Shown here piece after piece: positions 26,048 to 34,465 of a stretch of 64,000 bases of DNA. The position numbers were made by a program, and so were the translations under genes. Source of the stretch: Paractinoplanes bogorensis (lineage in GTDB: Bacteria; Actinomycetota; Actinomycetes; Mycobacteriales; Micromonosporaceae); the NCBI RefSeq assembly GCF_018829635.1, contig NZ_JAHKKG010000021.1, forward strand, positions 40,962-104,961, in the 5' to 3' direction. The number at the start of each line of letters is the position of its first letter. Within the stretch, counting starts at the first letter, position 1. The notes beneath the pieces were generated by a model. The model was given only the letters and a program-made list of their open reading frames with translations. It was not told where the DNA came from and searched no databases.

Positions 26048-27289
26048 ATGGCCGTCGCTCACGGAGTTCCGGTCCTCACGGCACCGGTCGATCCTGTCCG
26101 TCGATCGTGGATCGGACTGCTCTTCGCGGCCAACCTGGGCCTCTGGATGGCGTACTTCACGCCGATCCAGGTGCTGCTGCCGGAGCAGGTCGCCGAGATC
26201 GCCCCGGCGAACAAAGAACTGTGGCTGGGCGTGGTCACCGGCATCGGCGCGGTCGTCGCCATCATCGTCAATCCGCTGGCCGGGGCGTTCTCCGACCGTA
26301 CGCGGATCCGGCTCTTCGGACGCCCGTACGGCCGCCGGCACATCTGGACGCTGGCCGGCGTCATCCTCTCGGTGCTCTCGATCGCCGTGCTGGCCGAGGC
26401 CGACAGCCTGCTGACGGTGATCCTGGCCTGGTGCGTGGTCACGGTCGGCATCAACATCATGCTGGCCTCGCTGACCGCGGCCGTGCCCGACCGGGTGCCG
26501 GTGGCCCAGCGCGGGCTGGTGTCCGGCTGGATCGGCATGCCCCAGGCGCTCGGCCTGGTGATCGGGGCCATCCTGGTCACGGCGGTGTTCACCGACATCG
26601 CGACCGGCTATCTCGCGCTCGGTCTCGGCCTGGTCGTCCTCGCCGTCCCGTTCGCGCTGCTCACCCAGGACGACCCGCTGCCGCCCGGCCACAAGGTGCG
26701 GATCCGCTGGAAGATCGACCTGCGCGGGCACCCGGACTACCTGTGGGCCTGGGGCACCCGGTTCCTGGTGCAGCTGGGCAACGCGCTGGGCACGCTCTAT
26801 CTGCTCTATTTCCTCGACGACGCGGTCGGGCTGGACGACCCGGACACCGGCCTCCTCTACATGATCCTGCTCTACACGGTCGGCATGATCGCCACCGCCA
26901 TGCTGGGGGGCTGGCTCTCCGACCGGCTCGGCCGCCGCAAGATCTTCGTGGTCTGGTCGGGCGTGCTGATCGCGATCGCCGCCACCCTGCTGGCGATCTG
27001 GCCGACCTGGCCGATCTCGCTGGTCGCGGCCTTCCTGTTCGGCATGGGCTTCGGGGTCTATCTGGCCGTCGACACCGCGCTGATCACCCAGGTGCTGCCG
27101 GACGAGGCCGACCGGGCCCGCGATCTGGGCGTCATCAACATCGCCAGCGCCGCCCCGCAGGCGCTCGGCCCGCTGCTGGCCGCCCCGATCGTGACCAGCC
27201 TGGGCGGCTATCCCACGCTGTTCGCGGCCACCGCGGTGGTCAGCCTGGTCGGAGCCGTGGCGGTGGTGAAAATCCGTTCAGTGCCCTAG
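26048..27289 (+). CDS. Major facilitator superfamily transporter
   Basis: A 413-residue carrier with about 12 membrane helices. ANLGLWMAYFTPIQVLLPEQV opens helix 1, SDRTRIRLFGRPYGRRHIW is the first cytoplasmic loop motif, and WLSDRLGRRKIF is its repeat in the second half. The sequence resembles sugar-type MFS proteins, but the substrate and direction are not predictable. The ATG at 26048 has an ideal AGGAGG site. It ends 13 bases before gltX, which however appears to have its own leaderless promoter inside the 3' end. Confidence 0.88.
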   Translation: MAVAHGVPVLTAPVDPVRRSWIGLLFAANLGLWMAYFTPIQVLLPEQVAEIAPANKELWLGVVTGIGAVVAIIVNPLAGAFSDRTRIRLFGRPYGRRHIWTLAGVILSVLSIAVLAEADSLLTVILAWCVVTVGINIMLASLTAAVPDRVPVAQRGLVSGWIGMPQALGLVIGAILVTAVFTDIATGYLALGLGLVVLAVPFALLTQDDPLPPGHKVRIRWKIDLRGHPDYLWAWGTRFLVQLGNALGTLYLLYFLDDAVGLDDPDTGLLYMILLYTVGMIATAMLGGWLSDRLGRRKIFVVWSGVLIAIAATLLAIWPTWPISLVAAFLFGMGFGVYLAVDTALITQVLPDEADRARDLGVINIASAAPQALGPLLAAPIVTSLGGYPTLFAATAVVSLVGAVAVVKIRSVP

Positions 27290-27290
27290 G

Positions 27291-27296
27291 TAGCAT
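27291..27296 (+). promoter_or_regulatory. Likely -10 element for leaderless gltX mRNA
   Basis: TAGCAT lies six bases before the GTG of gltX, and no Shine-Dalgarno sequence is present between them. This spacing is typical of leaderless transcripts, common in actinomycetes. Confidence 0.4.
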
Positions 27297-27302
27297 TGTC
27301 GG

Positions 27303-28709
27303 GTGACTGTTCGCGTACGCTTCGCCCCCTCCCCGACCGGCATGTTCCACGTCGGCGGCGCCCGCTCGGCGCTGCAGAACTGGATCTATGCCCAGCAGCA
27401 CGACGGCGTCTTCGTGCTCCGGATCGAGGACACCGACGCCGCCCGCAACCGTCCCGAGTGGACCGAGGGCATCCTGTCGGCGCTCGACTGGATCGGCATC
27501 GAACGCGGCTCGTACGAGGGTCCCTATTACCAGTCGTCCTACGCGCAGGACCACACCGCCGCCGCCACCCGCCTCTACGGCGAGGGCAAGGCCTACTACT
27601 GCGACTGCAAGCGCGACGACGTGATCGCCCGCACCGGCAACCAGCACACCGGCTACGACGGCTTCTGCCGCGACCGGGCGCTCGGGCCGGGCGAGGGCCA
27701 CGCGCTGCGCTTCCGCACGCCCGACGAGGGCGAGACGGTGGTGGAAGACCTGGTGCGCGGCAAGCCCACCTTCGAGAACAAGCTGATGGAAGACTTCGTC
27801 ATCGCCCGCAGCGACGGCTCCCCGCTGTTCCTGCTGGCCAACGTCGTCGACGACATGACGATGGGGATCACCCACGTCATCCGGGCCGAGGAGCACCTGC
27901 CCAACACGCCCAAGCAGCAGCTGCTGTGGGAGGCGCTGGGCCACACCCCGCCGGTCTGGGCCCACGTGCCGGTCATCGTCAACGAGAAGCGGCAGAAGCT
28001 GTCCAAGCGCCGCGACAAGGTGGCCCTGGAGAGCTACCGCGACGAGGGCTACCTGGCCGCCGCCATGAAGAACTACCTGATGCTGCTCGGCTGGGCCCCC
28101 TCGGGCGACCGCGAGATCGTCCCGTGGCAGGTCATCGAGGACGAATACCGCCTGGACGACGTCAACCACGCGTCCGCCTTCTTCGACGTCAAGAAGCTGC
28201 GGGCGTTCAACGGCGACTACATCCGCGCCCTCTCGGTCGAGGAGTTCATCCAGCTCTGCACGCCGTGGCTGAGCGGCACCGACACGATCGACGCCCCGCC
28301 GTGGTCGCCGGCCGCGTTCGACGCCGACGTGTTCACCGCGGTGGCGCCGCTGGCCCAGACCCGCATCGCGGTGCTGTCCGAGATCGTGGACTACGTCGAC
28401 TTCCTCTTCCTCGACGAGCCCCGCTTCGACGACGCGTCGTGGGCCAAGGCGATGAAGGAGGGCGCGGCCGACATCCTGGACGCCACGGCGGCCGCGTTCG
28501 ACGCGCTCACCGAGTGGTCGGCCGAGCCCCTCAAGGCCGCGCTCGAAGAGGTGGGCCTGGCTCGCGAGCTCAAGCTGGGCAAGACCCAGGCTCCCGTACG
28601 GGTGGCAGTGACCGGCCGCTCGGTCGGTCTCCCGCTGTTCGAGTCGATCGAGGTGCTGGGGCGCGAGCGCACGCTCGCCCGTCTGCGGGCGGCCCGCGCG
28701 CGGCTTTGA
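27303..28709 (+). CDS. gltX: Glutamyl-tRNA synthetase
   Basis: A 468-residue class I synthetase that charges tRNA-Glu. The HIGH motif reads H16-V-G-G in PSPTGMFHVGGARSALQNW and the KMSKS motif reads KLSKR in NEKRQKLSKRRDK. A zinc site of E. coli type is intact (C100, C102, Y118, C122). IEDTD and ITHVIRAEEHLPNTP are further GluRS signatures, and the anticodon-binding helical domain follows. It starts at GTG 27303 without a ribosome site. The HVGG variant is a little unusual, as the second His is replaced by Gly, as in other bacterial GluRS enzymes. Confidence 0.93.
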   Translation: MTVRVRFAPSPTGMFHVGGARSALQNWIYAQQHDGVFVLRIEDTDAARNRPEWTEGILSALDWIGIERGSYEGPYYQSSYAQDHTAAATRLYGEGKAYYCDCKRDDVIARTGNQHTGYDGFCRDRALGPGEGHALRFRTPDEGETVVEDLVRGKPTFENKLMEDFVIARSDGSPLFLLANVVDDMTMGITHVIRAEEHLPNTPKQQLLWEALGHTPPVWAHVPVIVNEKRQKLSKRRDKVALESYRDEGYLAAAMKNYLMLLGWAPSGDREIVPWQVIEDEYRLDDVNHASAFFDVKKLRAFNGDYIRALSVEEFIQLCTPWLSGTDTIDAPPWSPAAFDADVFTAVAPLAQTRIAVLSEIVDYVDFLFLDEPRFDDASWAKAMKEGAADILDATAAAFDALTEWSAEPLKAALEEVGLARELKLGKTQAPVRVAVTGRSVGLPLFESIEVLGRERTLARLRAARARL

Positions 28710-29010
28710 GCCCGTTCTACCGCATTTGGGGTCCGGTCGGCTATTCGCCCGCCGCCGTAACGGTGGTGAAATCCGCTGAGCGGGTGACCGGGCCCCGTCC
28801 GGGTTGCGCGGAGTGGGTACTATCTCGCCACTGATCAACGGCCGTCATCATCTGGATTCGTCATCCTCCGGATGGCAACAATTCGTACGGCCTGAGATGC
28901 GCCCGGGCGTCGGCTCGGGAAGGCTGGAGGCCTCGGCCGCTCCGCGACTCGTCGGGGCGCGGCGGCAGGTGCGCGAAGCCATGTCCACCACGGGGCGGGG
29001 AGGCCGGACG

Positions 29011-29673
29011 ATGGTTCGAGGTGCGATCACACGGTTGGTGTCGGCGACCGGGGTAATCGCGGTCACGGCCGCGCTCGCCCTCGGGCTGGCCCCGTCGGCC
29101 GCGCAGGCCGCGCCGAAGCCGGCCCCCAAGCCGAACACCGTGCAGATCACCGGCAAGGGCGTCGCCGACACGATCACGATCACCCAGGCCGAGAGCAAGC
29201 GGCTCTTCTCGAGCCTGCTCAGCGAGGTCAGCTGGATGTCGGCGGCCCGGTCGCAGACCTCGGCCCTGGCGGCCGACAAGCTCGGCGCGAAATACACGGT
29301 CACCGTGCTGTCCGGCAAGAGCGCCCTGCAGACGTACGAGCTGTTCCCGTCGGCCGTCGGTGGTCCCCGTGCGCACCGCCCGGCCAAGCAGCCGGGCGGC
29401 AAGAAGGCGGCCGAGGGCTGGTTCTACGGCCGGCTGACGATGCCCGAGACGCTGCGGGTCAGCGGCGTGCCGCTCAAGGCCAAGCCCGACGTGGTCGGCG
29501 GGGGCATCGGCGGCGGTGTCGGCGAAGACCTCGACGTCGAGGCCGAGGCCGCGCCCGGCGTCGACGGGGTGCTCGGCGAGATGCGCCGGCTGTTCCTGCT
29601 CAACGGCGCCGTCCTGGGCATCATCTTCGTCGGCCTGGCCGGCATCGCGTTCCTGATCCGCCGCCGGGTCTAG
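29011..29673 (+). CDS. Secreted or cell-wall-exposed protein with a C-terminal membrane anchor
   Basis: A 220-residue protein of unknown function. The Sec signal (ITRLVSATGVIAVTAALALGLAPSAAQA) is followed by a domain starting PNTVQITGKGVADTITI, a basic linker, a glycine-rich stretch (GGGIGGGVGEDL) and a C-terminal helix (LLNGAVLGIIFVGLAGIAFLI) ending RRRV. That order suggests an extracytoplasmic domain tethered to the membrane, without an LPxTG motif. The ATG at 29011 has GGGGAGG eight bases upstream; an ATG ten codons earlier is possible. The preceding 300 bases (28710-29010) hold no recognisable gene. Confidence 0.75.
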   Translation: MVRGAITRLVSATGVIAVTAALALGLAPSAAQAAPKPAPKPNTVQITGKGVADTITITQAESKRLFSSLLSEVSWMSAARSQTSALAADKLGAKYTVTVLSGKSALQTYELFPSAVGGPRAHRPAKQPGGKKAAEGWFYGRLTMPETLRVSGVPLKAKPDVVGGGIGGGVGEDLDVEAEAAPGVDGVLGEMRRLFLLNGAVLGIIFVGLAGIAFLIRRRV

Positions 29674-29676
29674 CGT

Positions 29677-30468
29677 CTAGCGCTCGACGGGTGTCCCGAA
29701 GCCGGGGCAGCCGTCGACGCAGTCCTCCGACTTGTTGAACGCGTCGAACACCCGGTCGTCGGTCGCCACCTGCTCGACCTGCATGCCGGTGAGCCCGGGC
29801 TTGCCACGCTGCGCGCCCGTGTCCCGCTCCCCCGCGGCCATCACCGCCACCACCCGGCGGTCGTCCTCGCGCCGGGCGATGGTCTGCCGGATCTGCTGGT
29901 CCGGGTCGCTCATGTTGTCGTAGCGGACGAACTCCAGATCCCCCGCACGGTCGGCCCGGGCACACGCCCCCTCGTCGGCCGCCACCGGAAAACACCATTT
30001 CTTCCGTACGTCGAACACGGCGACCGCGATCGTGCCGCGCGACCGCCCGTCCAGGTCGGCGATCGCATACTGCCGCCAGCCGTCGCCCCGCCGCGCCGCG
30101 CCTGGGACAACCCGCAACTGCCGGCCCTCGACCAGCGGCTCGATCACGTCGAGCACCCCGTCGTCGCCGGACACTCGCGGCACCGGGGCCGCGCCGGCCA
30201 CGGGCGGCGGCGCGGCCACGACCTCGCCGGTCGCGGCGGTCGTGGGGATCGGGGTGACCGTCGCCGGCCGCGGCTTCAACAGGGTCGAGGTCAGCACGAA
30301 CCCGAGGCCGACGATCACGGCCACGGTCACCGCGCCCAGCGCCAGCACCCCCTGCGTGCGGCGGCGGCGCAGCCGGTCGGCCCGGCGGAAGACCGCGTCG
30401 ACCTCGTCGCCGATCGGCGGCTCCCCCTCGAGCACGTGCTCGAGGAGGCGGCTCAGGGGCGCGGTCAT
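29677..30468 (-). CDS. Single-pass membrane protein coupled to the sigma factor (putative anti-sigma)
   Basis: A 263-residue protein. About 45 cytoplasmic residues rich in Arg (FRRADRLRRRRTQG) precede one membrane helix (VLALGAVTVAVIVGLGFVL); an Ala/Pro linker and an external domain of about 180 residues follow, containing five Cys (KKWCFPV, GACARAD, EDCVDGCPGF). Its ATG overlaps the sigma factor stop in ATGA. That coupling and topology suggest a membrane regulator of the sigma factor, but the classic anti-sigma zinc motif is absent. It ends 3 bases from the converging secreted-protein gene. Confidence 0.75.
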   Translation of the reverse strand: MTAPLSRLLEHVLEGEPPIGDEVDAVFRRADRLRRRRTQGVLALGAVTVAVIVGLGFVLTSTLLKPRPATVTPIPTTAATGEVVAAPPPVAGAAPVPRVSGDDGVLDVIEPLVEGRQLRVVPGAARRGDGWRQYAIADLDGRSRGTIAVAVFDVRKKWCFPVAADEGACARADRAGDLEFVRYDNMSDPDQQIRQTIARREDDRRVVAVMAAGERDTGAQRGKPGLTGMQVEQVATDDRVFDAFNKSEDCVDGCPGFGTPVER

Positions 30469-30944
30469 CCGGCCATCGCTGCCTCGGACTCGCCGAGCAG
30501 CCGCTCCAGGGCGGCCAGCCCGGCCCGCTCGTACGCCGAGACCTGCTCGTCGTCCAGGTCGAGGATCGCGCCCGTGGCGTCGACGTCGAACGAGTCCCAG
30601 TAGCGCAGCACCAGCACCGCCCGGCAACGCGGCGTGAGCTTGTGCAGGGCGTCCAGCAGCAGGATGGACTCGGCCTCCACGCCGGCCGCGCCCTCCGAGG
30701 CGACGAAGACGTGCTCGCGACGCCGGTTGCGGCGCCGGCAGGCCTCCATCAGGTCGGCGTAGACGAACACGTCGGGATCGGCCACCGCGTCCCGCCGGCT
30801 GTCCACGACCAGGCGGGACAGGGTCGCGCGGGTCAGTTCGGTGGCCATCTGCCAGTCGCCGCACATGAGGAAAGCCGTGCGGCGCAACTGAGGCAGGCGG
30901 CTGGTCACGAACTCGCGCAGGGCCGTGTCGATCTCGCCGGACAT
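30465..30944 (-). CDS. SigE-family ECF RNA polymerase sigma factor
   Basis: A 159-residue ECF sigma factor. FVTSRLPQLRRTAFLMCGDWQMATELTRATLSRLV is region 2.1-2.2, and LLDALHKLTPRCRAVLVLRYWDSFDVDATGAILDLDDEQVSAYERAGLAALERLL is region 4 with its helix-turn-helix. The SigE-family label comes from the AFLMCGDW and PRCRAVLVLRYW forms common in actinomycetes. It redirects RNA polymerase to an unknown regulon, probably including itself. It shares an ATGA overlap with the downstream membrane protein. Confidence 0.88.
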   Translation of the reverse strand: MSGEIDTALREFVTSRLPQLRRTAFLMCGDWQMATELTRATLSRLVVDSRRDAVADPDVFVYADLMEACRRRNRRREHVFVASEGAAGVEAESILLLDALHKLTPRCRAVLVLRYWDSFDVDATGAILDLDDEQVSAYERAGLAALERLLGESEAAMAG

Positions 30945-30991
30945 AGGCCCTTTATACGAGTCAAAGGGTCTTCTTCGGTGCGGAACGGCCA

Positions 30992-31534
30992 TCACGCGAC
31001 CCGTACGGTGACCTCCACGAGGCGTACAAGATCGGAAAGGTCGGTCTCGAACTCGTCGCTCTCCTCGGGGGCCCGGGTGGCGCCGGTGACCTCGCCGGTG
31101 GCGTAGCCGAGCAGGAAGGACAGGATCAGCCGGGCCATCCGCGGCACCTGCGCGTCGGCGACACCGGCGTCGTGCAGGATCGCCCGCAACGCCGCGGTCA
31201 GCCAGGACGTCGAGGGGGCGGCGGCCGGGCGGGTCAGCAGCAGCGGGAACGCGCCCGGGTGGCGGGCGGCCAGACCGCGTACGGCCCGGCCGAGCGCCCG
31301 CAGACGATGCCGCCAGTCCGGGCCGCCCTCGGACTCCACGTCGTCGCCGAGTTCCAGGTTGAGCAGGTCGACCAGGCCGTCGAGCAGGGCGTCCTTGCCA
31401 CCCACGTACGGGTAGAGGGCCATCGACGTGAGCCCGACCCGCTCGGCCACCGCCCGCATCGACATGGCCGCGAGGCCACGCTCGTCGACCAGCGCCAGGG
31501 CCTGGTCGAGAATCAGCCGCCTCTTGTCGTCCAC
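30992..31534 (-). CDS. TetR/AcrR family transcriptional regulator
   Basis: A 180-residue repressor. DQALALVDERGLAAMSMRAVAERVGLTSMALYPYVGGKDALLDGLVD is the TetR helix-turn-helix (about residues 10-55), with a helical ligand-binding C-terminal domain of the TetR_C type. Target genes and ligand are unknown. It lies 47 bases upstream of the sigma factor gene on the same strand, so partial cotranscription is possible. Confidence 0.88.
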   Translation of the reverse strand: MDDKRRLILDQALALVDERGLAAMSMRAVAERVGLTSMALYPYVGGKDALLDGLVDLLNLELGDDVESEGGPDWRHRLRALGRAVRGLAARHPGAFPLLLTRPAAAPSTSWLTAALRAILHDAGVADAQVPRMARLILSFLLGYATGEVTGATRAPEESDEFETDLSDLVRLVEVTVRVA

Positions 31535-31619
31535 CGGTCAACCGTTCCGGACCGGCCCCCGTCGCGCCGGGACCCGCCCGGCACGACGACCCAGGCTCAC
31601 CCGGTCGGGTGAGCCCTTC

Positions 31620-31850
31620 TCAGCACCAGCGGCCCGGTGGGCGCCCGCGTCCGGCCGCCCGGCGGCGCGGGCGCACCGCTCCGTGCAGGTGGGCGCCGGC
31701 CCAGCCCCGCAGGTCGGTCCGGCAGCCGACGCGGCTCGAGCCCAGGTCCGGCTCCTCCTGGTCGGCCGGTGGCTCTTCCACGGCCGGCCCGGCGATCGCC
31801 GGAAGGGCTACGGCCGGCGTCTCCGCCGGGTCGTTCTCGCGCTCCGTCAT
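31620..31850 (-). CDS. Small hypothetical protein with a strong ribosome site
   Basis: A 76-residue reading frame beginning MTERENDPAETPAVALPA. Its ATG is preceded by GGGGAGG at ideal distance, the main reason to call it. The N-terminal half is acidic and Ala/Pro-rich, and the C-terminal half is Arg/Gly-rich with a single Cys (SRVGCRTDLRGW). It resembles no family I know; a short precursor peptide is conceivable but no modifying enzymes are near. High GC makes chance frames common, so this is tentative. Confidence 0.4.
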   Translation of the reverse strand: MTERENDPAETPAVALPAIAGPAVEEPPADQEEPDLGSSRVGCRTDLRGWAGAHLHGAVRPRRRAAGRGRPPGRWC

Positions 31851-32032
31851 CTCGCCTCCCCTCAACATGTCGCGCTCATTGATCGGCAGGTAGTGGCCCG
31901 CTCTGACCCCCGGCGGGCACGAGTCTGCCGACGCTAGGACGACACCATGCCAGGTCACCGACCGAAATCGCGGCGCGGGCGCACCGCTACTCCGGACTAT
32001 AAGCTCAAAGACGGACAAAGCACGCAATACGC

Positions 32033-32072
32033 TGTGGACAACTCGGACCGGCGCGCCGCAACCTGTGGACAA
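32033..32072 (-). promoter_or_regulatory. Pair of DnaA-box sequences (TTGTCCACA) in an intergenic region
   Basis: TGTGGACAA occurs at 32033-32041 and 32064-32072; both read TTGTCCACA on the minus strand, the actinomycete DnaA-box consensus, 31 bases apart. They lie in the 318-base gap between the small gene and the fasR-like gene, which otherwise shows no gene. DnaA binding is inferred. Confidence 0.5.
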
Positions 32073-32168
32073 CGCGCCCGATCTTGCCGCCTGGCCGCCT
32101 AAAGTCCCCCCTGCCCTGGGTGGCTGGGGGTGGCGGTGGGCACCCGTAGCACGTGGCACGCTGGGGGC

Positions 32169-33365
32169 GTGTCAGACAGCGCACCGCCCAAGGGCGCGGC
32201 CAAGCCGCCGCCGGCGGCCACCCTGCGGCGGATCGAGCGCCACGCCGGGGCGCTGGCCAGCTCGGCCGTGGTGCGCATGGACGAGACGCTGCCCTGGTTC
32301 CGGGCCCTGCCCGCCGACCAGCGCTCCCAGGTCATGCTGGTGGCCCAGGCGGGCGTGCGCTCGCTGGTCGAGTGGCTGCGCTCGGGCGGTGTCGTCGCGG
32401 CCGCGACCCAGGAGATCTCCGACGAGGTGTTCGCCGCCGCGCCGCGCGCGCTGGCCCGCTCGATCACGCTGACCCAGACCGTTCAGCTGATCAAGGTCAC
32501 GATCGACGTGGCCGAGACCGAGGTGGCCGCACTGGCCGCTCCGGGCGAGGAGGAGCCGCTGCTCCAGGCGATCCTCAAGTTCTCGCGCGAGATCGCCTTC
32601 TCGGCCGCCCGTGTCTATGCCCGCGCCGCCGAGTCGCGCGGCGCCTGGGACGCCCGGCTGCAGGCCCTGCTGGTCGACGCCCTGCTGCGCGGCGACTCGT
32701 CCGACGTGCTGGCCAGCCGGGCCGCCGCGCTGGGCTGGGCCGATGCGCCGCCGGTGGCCGTGGTGGTGGGCCGCTCGCCGGGCGGCGACATCACCGCTGT
32801 GCTGCACGCCGTCTACCGGGCCGCCCGGCGGGCCCGCATCGAGGTGATCGGCGGGGTGCACGGCGACCGGCTGGTGGTGGTGATGGGTGGCGCGACCGAC
32901 CCGATGACCTCGGCCGGCGCGCTGGCGGCCAGCTTCGGCGAGGGCCCGATCGCCGTCGGGCCGGCCGTGCCGTCGCTCGACCAGGCCACCGAGTCGGCCC
33001 GGGCCGCCCTGGCCGGCTATCGCGCCGCCCCGGCCTGGCCCGGCGCGCCCAATCCGGTGGCCGCCGACGACCTGCTGCCCGAGCGGGCGCTGGCCGGCGA
33101 CATGGAGGCCCGACGGACGCTGCGCCACGACGCGTACGGGGCTCTGAGCCGGGCCGGCAGCGGGCTGATCGACACGCTGGACGCCTTCTTCGCCGCCGGC
33201 GGGGTGCTCGAGAGCACCGCCCGCGAGCTCTACGTGCACCCGAACACGATCCGGTACCGGCTCAAACGGGTCACCGAGGTGACCGGCCTGTCGCCGCTGG
33301 ACGGCCGGGACGCGTTCGCCCTGCGGATCGCGCTGGCCCTCGGGCGGCTGGATCCTGCGACATAA
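32169..33365 (+). CDS. fasR: PucR/CdaR-type regulator of fatty-acid synthesis (FasR-like)
   Basis: A 398-residue regulator. The C-terminus has the PucR helix-turn-helix (ARELYVHPNTIRYRLKRVTEVTGLSPLDGRDAFALRIALALGRL), preceded by a GGDEF-like CdaR middle region (DVLASRAAALGWADAPPVAVVV). In Streptomyces, FasR lies at the same place immediately upstream of fabD-fabH-acpP-fabF and activates that operon; gene order here is identical, so the name is given by synteny and domain. It starts at GTG 32169. The gap of 155 bases to fabD holds repeated GTAGGGTT motifs. Confidence 0.85.
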   Translation: MSDSAPPKGAAKPPPAATLRRIERHAGALASSAVVRMDETLPWFRALPADQRSQVMLVAQAGVRSLVEWLRSGGVVAAATQEISDEVFAAAPRALARSITLTQTVQLIKVTIDVAETEVAALAAPGEEEPLLQAILKFSREIAFSAARVYARAAESRGAWDARLQALLVDALLRGDSSDVLASRAAALGWADAPPVAVVVGRSPGGDITAVLHAVYRAARRARIEVIGGVHGDRLVVVMGGATDPMTSAGALAASFGEGPIAVGPAVPSLDQATESARAALAGYRAAPAWPGAPNPVAADDLLPERALAGDMEARRTLRHDAYGALSRAGSGLIDTLDAFFAAGGVLESTARELYVHPNTIRYRLKRVTEVTGLSPLDGRDAFALRIALALGRLDPAT

Positions 33366-33437
33366 CTCACCCGACTCCTACTAGGGTTTCTCCGGCCATC
33401 AAAACCGGACAAGATCGGACGAATCTAGGGCGCGTTT

Positions 33438-33468
33438 GTAGGGTTCCCACAATGGCTGTCGTAGGGTT
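33438..33468 (+). promoter_or_regulatory. Direct repeats in the fab operon control region
   Basis: GTAGGGTT occurs at 33438-33445 and 33461-33468, 23 bases apart, with a related CTAGGGTTT near 33381. The elements are in the 155-base gap between the regulator and fabD. Two helical turns separate the copies, which suits the adjacent PucR-type regulator. Confidence 0.4.
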
Positions 33469-33520
33469 TGGTAGACGCCGTCAGCCCCTTAACCGCGACC
33501 GATCCGGAAGAGTCGAGAAC

Positions 33521-34465
33521 GTGCTCGCCGTACTCTCCCCCGGCCAGGGTTCCCAGAAGCCCGGCTTCCTGACCCCGTGGCTCGACCTGCCCGGCGCCGA
33601 GACCAAGCTGCGCTGGTGGTCGGAGCTGTCCGGCGTCGACCTGCTGCACCTCGGCACCCGGGCCGACGCCGACGAGATCCGCGACACCGCCCGCACTCAG
33701 CCGCTGCTGGTGGCGGCGTCGCTGCTGGCCGCGGCCGAGCTGCCGCTCGAGCAGGTCGGTGTGGTCGCCGGCCACAGCGTCGGTGAGCTGGGCGCGACCG
33801 CGATCGCCGGAGTGCTGCCCGCCGAAGCCGCGATCGCGCTGGCCGGCGTGCGGGGGCGCGAGATGGCGGCCGCCTGCGCCCTCGAGGCGACCGGCATGAG
33901 TGCCGTGCTCGGCGGCGACGCCGACGAGGTGCTGGCCACGATCGACAAGCTCGGCCTGCACCCGGCCAACCTCAACGCCACCGGACAGGTGGTCGCGGCC
34001 GGCGCGCTCGACGCGCTGGCCAAGCTCAGCGCCGAGCCACCGGCCAAGGCCCGGGTCCGCGAGCTGCAGGTGGCCGGGGCGTTCCACACGCCGTACATGG
34101 CGCGGGCCGAGGCCGCGCTGGGCGCGATCGCGGGCGGCATGACCGTGTCCGATCCGGTCCGCACCCTGCTGTCCGACCTGGACGGCACCGCCCTCGAGTC
34201 GGGTCCCGAGATGGTCGGGCGCCTGGTCCGCCAGGTCACCGCGCCGGTGCGATGGGACCTGGTGATGCGCACGCTGGCCGGGCTCGGAGTCACCGGAGTG
34301 ATCGAACTCCCGCCCGCCGGCACCCTGGCCGGGCTGGTCAAGCGCGAGCTCAAGGGCGATGGGGCCCCCGAGATCGTCACCCTCAACACCCCGGACGACC
34401 TGAGCGCCGCCCGTGACCTCATCGCCCGGCACAGCGGGCACCCGATCGAAGGAGCAGCACGATGA
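33521..34465 (+). CDS. fabD: Malonyl-CoA:ACP transacylase
   Basis: A 314-residue enzyme that loads malonyl groups from CoA onto ACP, giving the extender unit for FAS II. The nucleophile S86 sits in GHSVGELGA, and the catalytic His is H189 in AFHTPYM; SPGQGSQ at the start forms the oxyanion region. The GTG at 33521 places the conserved first strand at the N-terminus. Its stop overlaps the fabH start (ATGA). Confidence 0.95.
   Translation: MLAVLSPGQGSQKPGFLTPWLDLPGAETKLRWWSELSGVDLLHLGTRADADEIRDTARTQPLLVAASLLAAAELPLEQVGVVAGHSVGELGATAIAGVLPAEAAIALAGVRGREMAAACALEATGMSAVLGGDADEVLATIDKLGLHPANLNATGQVVAAGALDALAKLSAEPPAKARVRELQVAGAFHTPYMARAEAALGAIAGGMTVSDPVRTLLSDLDGTALESGPEMVGRLVRQVTAPVRWDLVMRTLAGLGVTGVIELPPAGTLAGLVKRELKGDGAPEIVTLNTPDDLSAARDLIARHSGHPIEGAAR

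Noticed and set aside
28710..29010. Riboswitch (c-di-AMP or similar) before the secreted-protein gene
   Set aside because: The 300-base leader lacks the conserved core of any riboswitch I can recognise, and no stable alternating structure was evident.
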